Shown here: piece after piece, positions 62,763 through 64,000 of the stretch | Layout of the letters: each line of letters opens with the position of its first letter | Numbering within the stretch: position 1 is the stretch's first letter | Assembly (NCBI GenBank): GCA_050011155.1 | Contig: JBEKJP010000024.1 | Coordinates: 6,989 to 70,988, forward strand | Length of the DNA: 64,000 nt | Source: Palsa-504 sp050011155 | Lineage (GTDB): Bacteria; Actinomycetota; Actinomycetes; Streptosporangiales; Streptosporangiaceae | Reading direction: 5' to 3' | Made by a program: the position numbers and the translations under genes | Notes under the pieces: generated by a model | Told to the model about the DNA's origin: nothing | Seen by the model: the letters and a program-made list of their open reading frames with translations, nothing else | Database searches by the model: none

Positions 62763-64000
62763 ATGGCGACGACCGACACCGCGTACCCATTCGCCGGCAT
62801 CGTCGGGATGGCCGACCTGAAGCTGGCGCTGCTCCTCAACGCGGTGTCGCCGGCCATCGGCGGCGTCCTGGTCCGGGGGGAGAAGGGCACCGCGAAGTCG
62901 ACCATGGTGCGCGGCCTGGCCGCGCTGCTGCCACCGGTGCGGGTGGTTCCCGGCTGCCCGTACTCCTGCGACCCGGCCGCGCCCGACCCCGGCTGCCCGG
63001 CGGGGCCTCATGACGGCGCCCATGATGGCACCGGGTCGCGCGAGCGCCCCGTCACCCTGGCCGAGCTTCCGGTGGGAGCCACCGAGGACCGGCTGGCCGG
63101 CTCGCTCGACATCGAGCGCGTGCTGACGGCGGGCACGACCGCCTTCCAGCCCGGCCTGCTGGCCGCGGCGCACCGCGGGGTGCTCTACGTAGATGAGGTC
63201 AACCTGCTCCACGACCACCTGGTGGACCTGCTGCTCGACGCGGCCGCGCTGGGTGTCAACTACGTGGAGCGCGAGGGCGTCTCGGTCCGCCACGCCGCGC
63301 GGTTCCTGCTGGTCGGCACCATGAACCCGGAGGAGGGCGAGCTGCGCCCGCAGTTGCTCGACCGGTTCGGCCTGACCGTGCAGGCGACGGCCAGCCACGA
63401 CCCGGCCGAGCGAGTCGAGGTGGTCCGCCGCCGGCTGGCCTTCGAGGCCGACCCGGTGAGTTTCGTCACCCGTTTCTCCGCCGACACCGCCGCCCTGGCC
63501 AGCCAGGTCGCCGCGGCGCGCGACCGGCTGCCTCAGGTCAGCCTGCCGGACGCCGCGCTCCGCCAGATCTGCTCGGTGTGCGGCGCGTTCGGCGTGGACG
63601 GCATGCGGGCCGACCTGGTCACCGCCCGGACCGCGATCGCGCTGGCCGCCTGGGCTGGCCGCGACGTGGTGACCGAGGAGGACATCGGGACCGCGGCCCG
63701 GCTGGCCCTGCCGCACCGCCGCCGCCGCGATCCCTTCGACGCCCCCGGCCTGGACGAGCAGGCCCTCGACGACGCCCTGCGGGAAGCCGCCGCCCAGGAT
63801 CCCGTCGACCCCAGTGACCCCAGCAATCCCGATGGTCCCGAAAACCCCGAAAACCCCGAGGACCCCGACGACGACCCCGGCGGTCCCCGTGGCCTCCCGG
63901 GCGGCGCCGACAGCGCGAACAGTCCGGACGGCACCACCCCGCCGTCCCAGGAGTCCCGCCTGTCCGGGGAGGCGCCATCCGGCGCGCCCGCCTCCCCGAC
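62763..64000 (+). CDS. Cobaltochelatase/magnesium-chelatase ATPase subunit (partial)
   Basis: The first 412 codons are present; the gene runs past the window. MATTDTAYPFAGIVGMADLK opens a ChlI-type AAA+ domain: Walker A VRGEKGTAKSTM, zinc-like GCPYSCDP, Walker B VLYVDEVNLL, and LLDRFGLTV and GMRADLVTARTA. After residue 330 a long acidic Pro/Asp/Asn linker (DPSDPSNPDGPENPENPEDP) begins, as between the ChlI and ChlD halves of fused actinobacterial chelatases. It likely works with CobN (36166-39744). The riboswitch upstream links it to cobalamin. Confidence 0.9.
   Translation, partial: MATTDTAYPFAGIVGMADLKLALLLNAVSPAIGGVLVRGEKGTAKSTMVRGLAALLPPVRVVPGCPYSCDPAAPDPGCPAGPHDGAHDGTGSRERPVTLAELPVGATEDRLAGSLDIERVLTAGTTAFQPGLLAAAHRGVLYVDEVNLLHDHLVDLLLDAAALGVNYVEREGVSVRHAARFLLVGTMNPEEGELRPQLLDRFGLTVQATASHDPAERVEVVRRRLAFEADPVSFVTRFSADTAALASQVAAARDRLPQVSLPDAALRQICSVCGAFGVDGMRADLVTARTAIALAAWAGRDVVTEEDIGTAARLALPHRRRRDPFDAPGLDEQALDDALREAAAQDPVDPSDPSNPDGPENPENPEDPDDDPGGPRGLPGGADSANSPDGTTPPSQESRLSGEAPSGAPASP

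Overview
The window is GC-rich DNA (roughly 70% G+C by eye) from an actinobacterium. Three kinds of evidence point to Streptosporangiales or a close relative: the XRE/DUF5753 + DUF397 + ATP-binding regulator set, many apparently leaderless genes starting with GTG, and aerobic-type cobalamin genes. The exact taxon is an inference. No rRNA, CRISPR array, prophage or intact insertion sequence was seen. The only intact tRNA gene found is tRNA-Arg(UCU) at 21574-21650.

Layout. (1) 1-2074: the start of an unknown gene and an Acg-type nitroreductase, each about 43 bp behind a GGNC/GNCC palindrome. (2) 2075-21650: an accretion island on the 3' side of tRNA-Arg(UCU). Partial copies of the tRNA 3' end lie at 2075, 3824, 9660 and 17503; three of them carry the same conserved non-tRNA arm. 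No integrase remains. Between the copies sit toxin-antitoxin modules (Phd/PIN, RHH/PIN, PHD/broken toxin, AbiEii-type nucleotidyltransferase pairs), a truncated NACHT-like NTPase, a DUF234-type ATPase, a Upf1-like SF1 helicase and an Mrr-like restriction enzyme. Broken copies of two neighbouring genes show repeated recombination. (3) 21796-40283: a second DUF234 ATPase, a split transketolase, cobalamin genes (cobD, cobQ, cobN), a Pmp3/YqaE peptide, Ohr, a VOC protein, an ADP-ribosylglycohydrolase + PfkB pair, a sigma factor with built-in zinc-binding and membrane segments, and a two-component system. (4) 40284-46373: methyltransferase, XRE/DUF397 regulators, nucleoside hydrolase and glyA. (5) 46370-49435: a three-gene minus-strand operon with a Gly/Tyr/His-rich double-glycine peptide, a short HlyD-like protein and a peptidase-containing ABC exporter. 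(6) 49871-58661: short-chain dehydrogenase, acyl-CoA dehydrogenase, FixABCX-type electron transfer proteins, PHA synthase and thiolase. (7) 58685-62312: UDP-sulfoquinovose-synthase-like epimerase, GtrA protein, glycosyltransferase and a second epimerase. (8) 62579-64000: a cobalamin riboswitch and a cobalt/magnesium chelatase gene cut by the window end.

How it may work together. Three promoter regions in part 6 carry sequences close to the mycobacterial DosR/DevR box (consensus GGGACTWWAGTCCC). Two of them are tandem pairs spaced exactly 21 bp. The nitroreductase in part 1 has a similar box centred 42.5 bp before its start. This suggests one hypoxia/dormancy-type regulon that couples polyhydroxybutyrate synthesis and short-chain acyl-CoA reduction to FixABCX electron transfer. 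The two most novel-looking items are this regulon and the Gly/Tyr/His peptide exporter operon. The tRNA-Arg defence/toxin island is the third.
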